In this document: positions 30,551-43,000 of the stretch, in pieces
How positions within the stretch are numbered: position 1 is the stretch's first letter
Layout of the letters: each line of letters starts with the position of its first letter
Source: Hygrocybe punicea
Taxonomy: Eukaryota; Basidiomycota; Agaricomycetes; Agaricales; Hygrophoraceae
Length of the DNA stretch: 64,000 nt
Reading direction: 5' to 3'
Assembly: GCA_963556145.1 (NCBI GenBank)
Contig: OY744471.1
Location: forward strand, 4,829,590 to 4,893,589
Made by a program: the position numbers and the translations under genes
The notes under the pieces: generated by a model
Told to the model about the DNA's origin: nothing
Databases searched by the model: none
Seen by the model: the letters and a program-made list of their open reading frames with translations, nothing else

Positions 30551-32574
30551 CTAAATATTAGCCGCTTGGAAGACCGTGCTGCGAAGTAAGGCAACCTCCA
30601 GCTGCATGAAACGTGCTGATTCCACCGGATCGGAGCGCATCTCCATCATCTGGTTCTTCAGGGTCTGGAGTGTGGCCCCATACATCTGCTGCGTGAAGCG
30701 ATGGTCCGAGCCGTATTTCGCTCTCAAAACAACCCAAACCGCCTAAAAATTATGTAAACTGTGAAGGGCATTTCTTTTAAAAGTAGAACTTACCAATCCG
30801 GCCGCTGTCACAGAGGTTTCAAAGGGGATCATCGGGCTCGGTAAGCCCAGCCGTTGCCAATGATGGACAATGGAAAATGAACCCGGACCCAGGAAAATTA
30901 TTGTCATAATGTCGAAGATCAGCTCGCTCCCAAACCAGATTGGGAAGTTGCGCTGTAATGAGTATACGGGATGAGTATACGAAGAGAAATCAAATCTGCT
31001 TACCCATTTCGGAGGATGCGTGAATATTTGATGGTTCTCGATGAGACTGACTAAGTAAGCAATACTCCCATACTTACCCGATTCAACTAGGGGGAGAATA
31101 TGTGTCACAACCGCATTAAGAATGTCGTTCTGGCGCCTATTATGCCCATTTTGGACCTAAGTAGAATGTCATTCAACGTCTACAAGTTGAGACGAAGCTG
31201 TCACTCACGAAGTCGATCAGGTCCGAGTGGGGACGCTCAAGCGTACCCAAGTTGATCAATGTCCCGTCACTCGGATTCACTATACCTATTACCACATCAG
31301 TATGTTACGTGGTTACTTTTATGTTGTTCATTACTTAGCCCCGGTTGCCAGAATGCGCCCAGCTTTGAGCGGCCCATTAATCCCGTCGCCCATATTTCTT
31401 GTCGCGCACGCAATCGGCGCTGTGAGATTGAACAAAACCAGTCATGTCGTGGAATCCCTACGTCATAAAAGTTTTGGGCTGCGAGAATTAAACAATGCCA
31501 GGGTTTGGCAAAAGTCGGCAAAACAGTGAAGTCAACTTTGCCCGTGAGGGGCGGTTGGAACGAGGGAGGTAGAGGAATATCGAAGTCCCCGTATCGTTCC
31601 TGTTCGGTGTTAGCTCCATTAGAATTCAAGTTGTAGTTATTTTGAACCCACATTTGGATCTATAAATTTTTTAATTCGGAATATAAGATGAACTATGGCA
31701 CTTACGCATCATGGACGTTTGAGGATTCTGAGTAGTTACCGTCGATCCCCAATGGTGGGAGGAGATAACCAAATTGTCCTGGCTAGCACTGGCGGGAATG
31801 GCCGTCATTGATCCTGATGGTTGAGCGTTGCTTCGCGAACCTGTAGGAAGAGTAAGATGAAACGAGTAAAATCGTTATGATAAAAAATGATACCGTACCT
31901 GCCGTATCGGAGTCTAGTTGTCCGAGTTGCTCCTGGTGGGGGGAGACAACCGAATTGTCCTGGCTAGCACTGGTGGGAATGGCCGTCGTTGATCCTGATG
32001 GTTGAGCGTTGCTTCGCGAACCTGAGGAAGAGTAAGATGAAACGAGTAAAATCGTTATGATAAAAAATGATACCGTACCTGCCGTATCGGAGTCTAGTTG
32101 TCCGAGTTGCTCCTGGATGTGTGACTGAAACTGTGCAAGGGGACCGGTCAGTACAATCGTGGATACATAAAAATACACACCGCGGCTAGAGTATAATTGC
32201 CCGCTAGTGGTTGCGTTGCCCATGAGTCGACGTAGGGGTCGCTGGGATAGCCAATTTCCCCTGAGGGCAACTGCATGAAGAAAGGAGTCAATATTAATAT
32301 TGGGGATGACAAGATAAAAACCATTGTGTCCATAGGTTGCGGCATTGCCAGCAATCTCACTAACATTGTTATTTGTTCGTCTCCCTGCGAATACAACGGT
32401 TAGCCGGGTTGGAGTAAAGGCGAGCCTGGGCCACTTACCCAAGTAAGGCCACTGCCAGTCGCCGTGGGCTGCTCGAACGAGTCGGTAGGACGTAGATCCA
32501 TGTTCAGCAAGAGGGGGGTTGGGGTCTGCAGAATTGAAATAAGCCGAAACCAACAACTTAAATGAGGCTAACAT
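30551..32574 (-). CDS. Multi-exon hypothetical protein with a duplicated exon
   Basis: Read from MLASFKLLVSAYFN at 32574 to a stop at 30551. Segments in order are SADPNPPLAEHGSTSYRL, GRRTNNNVSEIAGNAATYG, PSDPYVDSWATQPLAGNYTL, two near-identical exons each containing SNAQPSGSTTAIPTSASQDN and EQLGQLDSDTAG, then QIWVQNNYNLNSNGAN, VDFTVLPTFAKPWHCLI and TLINLGTLERPHSDLIDFV. It ends with a helical region (ILNAVVTHILPLVESGKYGSIAYLV, FPIWFGSELIFDIMTIIFLGPGSFS, AVWVVLRAKYGSDHRFTQQMYGA). Introns are 50-60 bases with GT-AG borders. The C-terminal part resembles repeated agaricomycete proteins of unknown role. No enzyme motif is visible. Exon ends are by eye and may be off. Confidence 0.6.
31756..32116. 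repeat. 180-bp tandem duplication containing one exon and one intron
   Basis: Units 31756-31936 and 31937-32116 are nearly identical. The intron halves are identical over more than 100 bases and differ by one inserted base at the acceptor (CCTGTAGG against CCTGAGG). The duplication adds about 40 residues to the minus-strand protein. Confidence 0.85.
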
Positions 32575-32599
32575 GCACGCATTCCACGTGTAAGCATAA

Positions 32600-33835
32600 C
32601 CTCCTAAAATTTTAGTGCTCCGTTTGCCATTTGTATTAACTTCAAGTTCATGTCAGAATTTGTATTGTGATCATTGCAAGGGTCTGCTGCAAGGAGCATA
32701 GGCGGACTAATTACTTGGTCACGGGTGCACCTTGGCAGACAGAAAACATGAAGCATGTTCAATCACGATGACTGTGAGCTTGAACATCTGACCTGTGTTG
32801 CATGGACTTAAATGTCCGAAGCTCTTTTGTTGTGATTGAGACCAATATGGACCGGACTCCGAGGTCACCACCACAAACCTGCTTCGATCTCTCAGTCAAC
32901 TGCAGCGGTAGGCCTGACAATGCTTCGTACCATAATCAGAACTTCCACCGATGCCGTGATGTAGATCCCGCTATCTCGATCCGTCTGGGTAGATTGTCTA
33001 GAAGTGGATGTGCTTTTGGTCGTGGATTGACATGGGGTGGTCGAGCATGGAAATGTAAGTGACGAAAACTCTGACGAGCGTGAAACAGGACATCCTATTG
33101 TCTCCGACTTTGTTTCACAAGGCATATCCTGCTGGAGTATAAGAGCCGGTTACTGATGGCGTACAAGTTCCAACTCAGGAATCATCGCAACAACTTGGGT
33201 AAGATGAAGAAAACAACCCCGGGTTCGTCCTGGCGGAGCTTTTCTTATCATTCCTCGTCACGGAGAGTAAGGGAGACAATGCAGTGTACGTGCTTGAGTC
33301 ATGTGGCGAAGTCTACGCCCCGATGAACTGGGCCGTCTCTCTGTTTCATGGCAATATGCGTGGGTGCTGTGGTGGGGACGTGTTGAGTAGGGAACCGATC
33401 AGCACCTCGACGGCCCGGGCTGCTAGAGCAGGAGCGAGTCAACACTACAGGGTACGGGGCCGAGTGAACACTATAGGAGGAAGGCGAACGGCGGCGTAAA
33501 TGAGGAGATGCCGTGACCATATCAATGACTTTGGGCATCCATGAGAACGGGACGATGGGCGGTTTGACTCTACAACTGGCGAGCGTGTACGAGTACGGTG
33601 GGTTGGGTACGTTGATGAACACTACTGACATAACGTCTGGGTTCACGTGCGCGGATGATTCTGGGAAAGAAGTCTCGAAGTCAGATCGTGAGTTGCATAA
33701 CATCGAGAAAGACAGACCATACAGAATCACCAGCTGTTGCGATTTCCTTAATTTGAATATTTTGAATTGGTTTAGCCACGGTTAACCGCGAGCTACAGTC
33801 ATATTAAACTGGTCTGTGTAGTAAGTTATAGTAAG
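32600..33835. other. Region without a supported gene
   Basis: Contains a 143-residue minus-strand open frame (33299-33730) and a 90-residue plus-strand frame (33513-33785), neither with recognised motifs or splice context. Could hold exons of an unrecognised gene. Confidence 0.35.
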
Positions 33836-36335
33836 TTAACGAATCGCTAACAAACACAATCGTTCTTTGAACTCTGAGCCGACAACTTTCATATGGTCAT
33901 GCAACGCCGCGAGTTCCCACCAGCTACCCTCCGCCGTTGAATGTACAATGGCATCCATACCAATGTTTTCGCCACGAATGACGACAACCTGCTCTCCCAC
34001 TCCTGTTGGGTGTAACGGCTTGATATACTTAATAGGTACCTTGAGCTTCATTTGGGAACGATCCTTCAGCTTGCAGGTCGCCTCTGATGATCCCCAGTCA
34101 AGTGTGGTGTCGCCGAGGACTCCCATCCGATGTTCATATCGACCGAAATGCCAACCTGAGAGGCCGGTCGACCCTGAGATTATTATTGTTAGCCTTCTTT
34201 CGCGAAGCTTTGGGTCCAAAAGCCAATCTTCAGGGAGCCCTATGAAAGGGCGAGTTAATGAAGTTCAACATACTGTCGAATAATCCTACCCGAAGCCCGG
34301 ACTCGAAGGTCATCGCAATCATCGTTTCCGGGTGTCCGAGAAGACGGATCCCACGCCGGACTGACTCCTGACAGTGGCTCCGAAAGGGGGGGTGGAAGAA
34401 ATGACCAGCTCGTTGGACAAGAGAATGTCATCTTGGGCAGGTATGATCACAAATTGTCGAAGAGGTCGACCAGTCCTGGCGAATTTCATATCAATCCTGA
34501 ATATCTGGTCGATAATGAAGGATGCTTACCTGTGATTCAACACCATACTTGACTGTATCGTGATCACCGTAAGCCCTGCTTCCAACTCAACTTGGACGAT
34601 AGAGTTCCGGGTAGATTTGATTAGGCCGTGATAACCTTTATACTGGCCGGAGGTGATCAATACACACAATCCTACCAAAGGATCACGGGTAATTTTGTCA
34701 TAGACCTCAGCGGAAGCCGGTGGCGTTTCATCAGAATAGTCGGGTTCGGCGATGTCCAAATCTCGTGAGGATACTGAAACCTGTGGTGCCACGGATGCCA
34801 ATGAGTTCTACATCAGCAAGGATGCTGCAAACATACGTGTGTTGAAGTTAATGGCTCGTATAATGTGACGATGCCCTGATCGCACGCAATAACCCATCCC
34901 GATCTCCCTCGCTCCGTTCCCACCCTAACCTTGACATAATCGCCGCTCTCGAAATATTTCTGGACGGTATCAGAAGGAACATCAACCAACTGCCCGCTGC
35001 TGCTGCCAGTCTTCAATATAACTCGGACGACGTCGGTTCCGACATTTATCAACTCTCCACGCAAACCCTGTTGCTCGCCCGATATGATCTGGACCGTGTC
35101 ACCGGTAGACAATCCAACGACAGCATTCTGAGCGATCAGTTTTCGGATCGCCCCCCAACTCGAACTACCAATGCTGTGGAATGGTTTGACTTCGTCCATC
35201 GACGGATTAACGTCTTGCGTTTTCAGGCCCGTAAGGTCGAAGACTTTCTCGAGCATCCCATTTTTATAAACGTCACCATTGAATCTATTACTGCCATCGC
35301 CTGCCAGTGTCTTGACCGCGTCCAATCCATAGACATCGACGATTTCCGCAAAATTAAAAAGGCGTTGGGGAGGGCGACATTGTGGTGGTTGCTTTCGCTT
35401 CCCTTTCAGCGAGGGGTCTGGCAGGATCATAGGAATCCGGGGTACCAGTGCGACCTTGAGGATACAATGATTGATTGTCAAAACGAGGCCAAGGTCTCCT
35501 TTATATTTGCCCCTCTTTGGCCGAACCCAGCTGCCTGGAATAACGGGATCATCTAAGTCCCGAAGTGTAAGTATACGAATCCTCTCCTCGAGGGGAACTA
35601 TGTGGATGCCACGAAAGAGATAAATGCCATGTATACCGCGAAGAGTGTGCTGAATATCCCTTTCACTCGATGCTTCTACGAAGACTTCACCGCGCAAGGA
35701 ATCACGAGCAAAAGCGGAAAGGATTGGAAGGGGCTGTGTCGATGCCTTCAGCATGATCTCGAACACCACATAATGCGTAAGGTTAGGCTGTAAGAACAAC
35801 CCGTTAGAATTGGCCCACTAGCAATATCCAAGCATACCTTGACAGCAACACGGAAAACAGGAGGGTCAGTGATGGCTGCTGCCATGAAATATCGTGTGAA
35901 GGAGTCGCCTTGTATGGAAGGTGGAGTTCGTTGGGGTCAACGCCGTTCCAAAATGTTTTGGGTAAGTTCAGCCCACCTATCCTTATCGGCTAGTCAAAAT
36001 AAGGGAGGAAAGTGCGACATTTTGTCAGGGTCGTCCAACTCGTCGCCTTCGAGGTCACTGTTATCATCGCTACTCTGGATGAATCCGCCTGATCCAGACC
36101 GTGGTGCTCAATATGATGGAATTTTGTGGTATATACGACATACCAAAATCATCATCGCTGCTGACTAAATCATCTTCGTTATCACCATCCTCGGTGGCTT
36201 CGATGCTAAGCAATTGCAACACCTGCCAGTGAAATGCGAAAGTTAGGTCGGTATAGCAAAATATGATGACTTACGTTCGGTTTCATCCGCTTCGACGGCA
36301 GGATAACTCTCTGCTCAGTACGGTCGGTTGTTGCC
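33836..36335 (-). CDS. Spt5-like NGN/KOW protein, multi-exon paralogue
   Basis: The N-terminal exons (36335-35975) are acidic, e.g. SIEATEDGDNEDDLVSSDDDFG and SDLEGDELDDPDK, as in Spt5. They are followed by ITDPPVFRVAVK and an NGN-like region (EIMLKASTQPLPILSAFARDSLRGEVFVEASSERDIQHTL...IHIVPLEERIRIL). KOW-type segments follow: VIPGSWVRPKRGKYKGDLGLVL, GLSTGDTVQIISGEQQGLRGELINV, ESGDYVKVRVGTERGRSGWVI and DPLVGLCVLITSGQYKGYHGLI. The last exon adds YIKPLHPTGVGEQVVVIRGENIG, another KOW-like motif. Canonical Spt5 binds RNA polymerase II and Spt4 and controls elongation. This product lacks an obvious C-terminal repeat domain and looks like one of the divergent Spt5-like paralogues amplified in mushrooms. 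The start codon was not pinned down. Confidence 0.72.
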
Positions 36336-36589
36336 TGTGGAAGTCAGTGACGCCACTACACCACTGAACTTCAAGTTGCGCTGGAATGGCTGGAACGCAG
36401 CTTTTTCTCTCAAAGTTGTGTGATTTTAAACGACATTCTACTAGTTAGTTAGTATCTATCCTACTTTACATTTGATACCATCATTAACAAAAGAGAATGG
36501 GATGAGAGACGGGTGGAAAGGTAGAAGAAAAGAAAAAAACAACAACAAAGGCCGAAGAGTTTTGGAGAGCAAAAGTTTAGGGCCGGTTT

Positions 36590-36795
36590 CAAAATATTTT
36601 GTTATGTAATATTTCCATATATGGGTTTCCAAACCTTGGTCCAGGGTTTGATAAACTGAACCGAATACTCATTACATAAAAATGATAAAAATGGTAACAA
36701 GCATTTTGCAAATGCCAAGAATCGAACTCGCTCCAAACAATAGAGAAAGTAATCATAACACATTCTAAACGGTTAGACTATGTATAACATTAGCT
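36590..36795 (-). other. Possible tRNA-derived (SINE-like) fragment
   Basis: On the minus strand, TAGTCTAACCGTTTAGAATG resembles an A-box/D-arm and GAGTTCGATTCTTGG a B-box/T-arm, with the TCTA...TAGA and CGAG/CTTG pairs present. The anticodon arm does not fold properly, so this is not called a tRNA gene. Confidence 0.25.
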
Positions 36796-36851
36796 TGAAT
36801 TTTTTAATTATTATCTATGTACTCCGAGTCAACGCTAACAACAACTTAACC

Positions 36852-37148
36852 ATGACATCACGCAGTGACGCGGTCGCGGCCTACGAACTTGAACTCAGGC
36901 TCGACGACTTCAAGTTGGTTCAACACATTATGGAGGAGTTGGAGGCCCTTGGTGATCCAGAGGAAGACTGTATGTCCAAATTTCTAGTTCCAATATCGAA
37001 GAACCGCGGCGTGTATTCAAGTTGGTTACTAGTATCCGATATCATTCCGAGTCTTCACTCAGGCTTTCAGCTCATCTGCGCCATAGACATCAAACGCATG
37101 CCAGTGCCCCCCCCCCACTGGCACTGCATCAAACAATGCTACCCATGA
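36852..37148 (+). CDS. Uncertain short ORF or gene fragment
   Basis: The frame from MTSRSDAVAAYELELRLDDFKLVQHIMEELEALGDPEED looks like a genuine charged helix, but the remainder to 37148 (including a run of nine or more C at 37110) does not. A second protein-like frame (AVDQKLDGHRRTLKLLCLTLKALESELASYGEY) ends at about 37381. These could be exons of one small gene with unresolved introns. No family was recognised. Confidence 0.3.
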   Translation: MTSRSDAVAAYELELRLDDFKLVQHIMEELEALGDPEEDCMSKFLVPISKNRGVYSSWLLVSDIIPSLHSGFQLICAIDIKRMPVPPPHWHCIKQCYP

Positions 37149-37806
37149 CCTTACCGCCCCGAACCCATTCTCCACGCGGAGTACCCTTCCCCTCACAACG
37201 CAATCACGAGTCTGCCCTCAAAGATGTCCCCCCTGCAAGGCACGAAACCCTGGGCCCGGGCCGTTGACCAGAAGCTTGATGGTCACCGGCGTACGCTCAA
37301 ATTACTGTGCTTGACCCTGAAAGCCTTGGAGTCTGAGCTCGCAAGCTATGGCGAATATTCTGGTGCACCCGTGGAGGAATGAGCAGGAGAATCGGGAGTA
37401 AATGATATGAATGGACGGCCTGAGTAAGAGTACGGATAAATTTTTATTAGTAAATTCTCAATGAAATTTGCTTTGACAAAAATCTATCTTCAATTGAAGA
37501 CTCGGAGCAGGACGGTGCCCACCTTGTGCGGACACTGCCTCTCATTGGCGCTCTGTTCAAGTTTGTGCTTCCACATCACCCAACACAGATCAGTCAATGG
37601 CCACATTCTTCCTCACGAAATTCACTGAGTGTGTGATGTTACAGTCCGCCATGTAGTATAAACTGATCGCCGTAAATGATGCAGTCAGTCCGAGTCTGGA
37701 ATCACAGATCTAGAATGAAATCCGAGTCATGATGATACATGTGCCACGGTATTATGAGGGCCCGCCCTGCCTGCATTCCGAGTCCTCACCTGGCACAATG
37801 GGACTA

Positions 37807-38438
37807 TCAATCTTCTGAGACGGCGCCAGACCCGGAGCCTTCGGAGTCCTCACTTCCAGATTCAGAGTCCTCACCTCCGGGCTCGGGTTGATGGTGACAT
37901 TCTGCGTTGTGGAGCAACTCGCCCAATACATCTTTCCCTCCGGTAAAGAGCTTAGTAGTAGCCTGAGCTGGGGTGGAGCGAGGATAGCTGCGGTTTAACC
38001 CTATGACGGAATGGACATTGCGGTGGCACTCTGGTTCCATGGCAAGGCGAACCATAGAAGCTTCCCGATCTGCCTGCAACTTGCGTTGCCCCGCAAGCGG
38101 TATCTCTTCCCCCAGAAGCCGAGTTTCCATCTGAGACATTTCCACTCTCTTCTGCAGCAGCATCTCCTCATACAGTCGCACATCGTGTGTGATTTGGGTA
38201 TACTGGATAAGGTTCTGCATGAATTCTGGTGATCGTTGACAGGGAATGGCTCGCATGATGTACTGAGAAAAATAAATATATTGATTTTTTTATACTCGAA
38301 GCACCAGACGCTTACATGGATGATGTCCAGGGGTCGATACCCTGACAGATCATGGTCAAGAATTGTATTCAGATCCGCATAGCGGCTGTGGGAGGGGGGA
38401 TCTTGCACCGAGGTGCGTTGCTTGTCGACAGGGTTCAT
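37807..38438 (-). CDS. Two-exon coiled-coil hypothetical protein, about 192 aa
   Basis: Exon 1 is 38438-38316 and exon 2 is 38262-37807, separated by a 53-base intron (GTAAGC...TCTCAG); the join reads DIIH-YIMRAIP. The N-terminus has SHSRYADLNTILDHDLSGYRPLDIIH. The middle is a long charged helix (VRLYEEMLLQKRVEMSQMETRLLGEE...LQADREASMVRL). The C-terminus is acidic and repetitive (EDSESGSEDSEGSGSG). It looks like a small nuclear or scaffold-type protein, but no function can be assigned. Splicing and intact frame support a real gene. Confidence 0.6.
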
Positions 38439-38439
38439 A

Positions 38440-39700
38440 GGAGATAAGGGAGTGGTTTCTGCAGACTCGGGGCTGGCTCAGGCTTGTATTTCAACCACGG
38501 CCGCGGCGCCATGGGAATACTAGTGGGACCCCTGGCCGCGATTCAGGTAAGTTACTTGTCTAAGTTGGCGGAGCCTAAAATAATATCCAAAAACAGCAAA
38601 TTCACTGTAAAAGTCTTCAAGTTGTTACTCACTGAAGACATGACAGCTCCTCATCGGAGTGATACCAAACTGTTTGCCAGTGGAAGAATTAGTACTATAG
38701 ATATATAATACACTGAGGCCTGTAAAATGTGATCATGATATCATGATGAGGTCTTGATATTGTGAATTCAAGTTGCTGCATTTGCCAGTGATGGAATCAC
38801 ACCTACTAAAACCAAAGCTTTGACTCAGAGAAACTGCTTTTCTTGTGCAGATTTCTTGAAAACTCTCAACAGAATGGGCTAGCCTTAACCCAGACCACCT
38901 TGAACTTGAAGTTGATGAAGATATTCAAAACCTTTTCAGACCTTCAGAAAATGCTTCTGAAGCTGGTTTGCCATCAGCAAAAGTGCGCAAACCATGCATG
39001 GCCTGTTACCGGATTTCACCAGTGGCAAACTCTCGTAGGTCTGTCACTGAGATACATCCCCAAGTATGTATTGTACCACTCTCGTGCTAGGTATGACATA
39101 TTTGTACTGGAATGGGGTTAGTATACCAGCCTGTTATCATACTTGGCATGTACATACTGGAATGGTAGCTTCAAGTTGAATGTCAATGACATACCGGTCT
39201 TGGGTGCCTTTGCTGGTCCGCTACGACAATTGGCAAGTATATCCAAGGCTTGTGACGTTCAACAGCTGGTATATGACTTGTCAAGTATGGTACGAGAATG
39301 TTGTAGAGGATGCCAAGATGCTGAAGGGTCGTACAAGCCCGTGAAGGGATTGTATTCAGAGTGTACAATATTGGTGAGGTGACGTAACCTTCCATGCCCT
39401 CTGCATCATCAGGGGGACCTTCCCCATCCTCTGGGTCAAGTCCGTCATCATTGTCATCATCACCGTCGCCTTCTTCCTCTTCCTCTACTTCCTCTATCTC
39501 CTCCTCGGCATCCCTATCTGGTTCAACCAGCTCACCGTCGTTGCATGTGTCATCAGCTCCGCTGTCTTCAACGTCACCGGAATCACTGTGAGGTGCCATC
39601 CAGGCCTGGTCGCCTTGTGCCCACCACCACCCCCACAAAACCATAGGCACTCAACAAACCTAGTTCAATTAGTCGTTAACAACACAAATAACATTTTCAC
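38440..39700. other. Gene-poor stretch with acidic ORF
   Basis: Mostly non-coding. A minus-strand 155-residue frame (39183-39650) contains a long Glu/Asp run (about residues 35-75). It may be an exon or a low-complexity by-product; the opposite strand reads as poly-Ser/Pro. The words TTCAAGTTG and GCCAGTG recur through here and up to 45 kb. Confidence 0.35.
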
Positions 39701-39708
39701 TTACATGT

Positions 39709-40033
39709 TTACGTAGTAGTACAGCGTCAAGAGGATGCACTGGTATGTAATACCACCCATTTTGAAAGCGAAGTTAACGTCTTGGTTACAAGGTAGTGTG
39801 TAAATTTGGCCGAGGCCAGTAATGTTAACAAGTGCAGCTCCTATAAACGACCTGTAGAATGCATCCACTACGGCCCTGCCAAATAACAAAAAGTCTATCA
39901 GCGAGGACCAACAGATGACATGGAGACATACTGTGGAACTTGAGGGAGAGTTGGCGAGCGAGACCACAGTTACATTGAGTTGGGGTTGGGACGTAATGTT
40001 TTCATAGCCAGGGAGTATCTCGCCCACAGTCAA
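39709..40033 (-). pseudogene. Pepsin-like (A1) aspartic protease fragment
   Basis: Reads MTVGEILPGYENITSQPQLN, then after an intron (GTATGT...GGCAG) AVVDAFYRSFIGAALVNITGLGQIYTLPCNQDVNFAFKMGGITY. The final stretch fits the C-lobe of fungal aspartic proteases, where it is followed by (P)VHPLD. Here VHPLD is present only in the next frame, so there is a frameshift at about 39735. The segment with the second catalytic Asp (DTG/DSG) between the two parts is missing. The N-lobe is absent. This is a decayed fragment. Confidence 0.55.
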
Positions 40034-40039
40034 ATTGAA

Positions 40040-43000
40040 TGTCAGCAGTGATTTTCTTCTTTTTCTGAAGATCCTTTGTGTATGGCGCTAGGCAAGAATC
40101 CATTTCCTATTGGTCAATACAACTGCCAGTGAGACTTGAGCGAATCTTAGCATGCACGTGACAAGTGCACAGACCCAAGACATGCATATATATAGGACAG
40201 ACCCTGATCAGGAATATCCCCCACTCTTGATCAGCCCACAAACTGTCCTGGCCTTGCCTCCTTGTCGTTCCCAGTCTCCCCTTCGCTGTGGACGAGGATT
40301 GTTGTCCCCTTCAGTTGGAGAGAGCTTGGACTGAAGCCTGGCAACTCTAAGATTAACAGAAGCTAAGTGTATGCTCTCTGCACTCTCCTCCCCCAACCCC
40401 TTGTTCCCTCCTACTCCCACCGCTGCTCCCTTGGCAGGTCCTGAGGGGGGCCTCAGCCTCACTGGCTCTTTTGTAAGCGGTCAATTCTATGAAGAACGGA
40501 GATGTCCCTGACGCCACTACCCTCCTCCAAATGCTTCAGGTGAGCGGTGCATCTTCCAAGTTGTGCTCACTAGTCCTGGGTTGTTCTCCGCAGTCTCTTG
40601 GTGTGTTCTTGTTGTTCATTGATCAGTTGCATTTCTCTCTGCATGCTCCATGTTGTACTCGCCACTGTCCTTCATTTACATGTAAATTGTTGTTGCATTC
40701 TGTTACCTGCAGTAATCAAATGATGGTTTTCAAACTTGCAATCCCAATAGCAGTTGTAAGCTTGAGAAAGTTTGGCCATAGACTTGTAAGACTTGCACTA
40801 AATTTGCCAACTCGTGCACTTCTGTCACTACCATGGCAACTTGTACAATTCTGGCAGTATCTGGTAAAAAAAGGACTTGCTAACATGGCAATGTAAGGCT
40901 GGTTGCCAGAATTGTACAACTTTTACAGGAATGTACAATATTTATTAGATTTTAGGCCGATATATGGCCATGTCATCTTTCGGCACTTTTGCTGATCATC
41001 GGTGCTGTTCAGGAGCTCCAGAAGTTGTGACAGAAGCCTGAGGGCAGATTGAACTTGAAGGGGTTTGTGTGAGAGGTGGCTTTTTCTGACAGGATTGATT
41101 TTATAATTACATACTTTGTTGGTTCAGATTTGTTATGATTCTGAGTCTGCACTCAGGCTGCCACACCTTTCAAGTTCAAGTTGTTTTTCATTTCATTTTT
41201 GTCCCTTGTCTTCTTTTCAAATTGGACATCGTTCTTTTCTTACCCCTGCCAATGGTTCGAGACTAGTGTTGCCTCAACTCAGCTGGTCAGGAAAAGCTGA
41301 TCCTGGTTTTGAATTTTTGGTGCACAATCAGCTTTCTCACAGGCTGATACTTGCCAGTGGTGGCCATGGTCTATCATATGATAGCTACCAAATGTTGGCC
41401 TTTGACTCGTTGAAAATGCTGGTTGTCACCGTGCAATCATGAACACATCCCCTCATGACCTTGCTGTACCAAATAAGCCCTTTGCTGACAGATACATCCT
41501 TGTTCAACATTAAAGCATACTGTTGTGACGGCGAGTGTCGGTGTGGTTCCGGACTGGGAATGACAGGGGTGATTGACTAGGAAGTGATCAGAGGGGGTCA
41601 GCAGCTTATCAGTCATGATGATGTGAAGAGGAATCCTAGTGCCAGAGTGGTGTCCAATAGCGGGAACGTTGAGTCCGACACTTCCAGTTGATTCCGACGT
41701 GTCGGGATTGAGTCCGATGAGGTGGAGTGCATTGGGGAGTGAAGACAGAGACGCACGGAGACCATGTAGGTCATAGACTACTATCTGATCGTGGTCTAAC
41801 ATTAAATTTATGAGCAGAAGGTCATGGTACAGTGAGTGGTTCAGACTGCAATAGTGAGGGTACAGCATAACTTATTTTTATGGTGCAAAACCTGTCTACT
41901 TTATACAGTGTTGGACTTGGAATCTATGGACTAGCACACTGGCAGATAGGAGGTCTCTACAAATGTACAAAGGGAGTGAGAGGATACATTGGTTGGTTTG
42001 TCAGTGTTGAATCTGAAATGTCGTGGTTGCATGGGAGAAGGACTTGACAGACAGGATCCAGTCTAGTCAGGTTCAAGTTCCTTCAGAACAGGTAGCATGC
42101 AGCAGTCTGTGGTGTTCAGTTAGTGCGCTTGTGTTGCGATCTAGACTTCGTCGCGCTGGTGAAGGAGGTCAGTGTTTGGATGGACTCAATGCGAAATGTG
42201 CGATCAATCCTGAAAGAGGTCGGGTGAGTTGGATTGCAATGTGACTCCGGATGTGACTTCGGGTCTCGGACCAATTTGGCATTTTTAGTGGACTGTCTGT
42301 TTATGAGGGGTTCTGCACTCATAGAGGCTAGGTGCTTCTACACTGTCTCCCATCCTGATATCATATGACAAACTGATATGCAATCATGATGGCAATACTT
42401 AGAAGGGCCTGACACAGGTAACTCACAGGTTCCAAATTAGGACACCACACCTATACCCACTGGCACCGCACCTGTACCCTTCCTGTTTATGGGCATGCAG
42501 CTGGGCTGTAATTGCACTGGTAGGTGCCCATCCCAGACACCTTGCAAACGACATCCACATGTCAATTGATGTGATCCATACATGTTCACAAGGTGGAAAT
42601 TGGAATGGGGGGCACTTGGACAGTCTATCAGATCCTGGGCCACTCCAATGTTTAGTCTGGTTTTTGGGTAACCCCCACACACAGATTGCTCTTTGATGTA
42701 ATCCAAACCTCCTCTGTAGCAACCAAATGATAATAGCTGCCAGTGCTTTCCTCATCTTACCTTGACTCTGACTCAGATGTGAAGTTATAGTAATTGTTGC
42801 CAGAGCCTGCCAATGACATGATCTGTAACAAGATGAGAACAAATATTGTATCTGTATCACTAGCACATTGCTATGATTCTTGGATGCGATGCCAGGAAAT
42901 CATCAGCACATAACACAAGAAATCAAGAAGCTCTGAGTCATCATTCAGAGTTTGAAAGCATACTAGTAATCATGATGCCACTGGCAGGATCTTTTGGATG

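Noticed and set aside
41437..41868. 143-residue minus-strand ORF as a gene
   Set aside because: No recognisable domain, no introns or neighbours in support, and it lies in a gene-poor repeat-like stretch.
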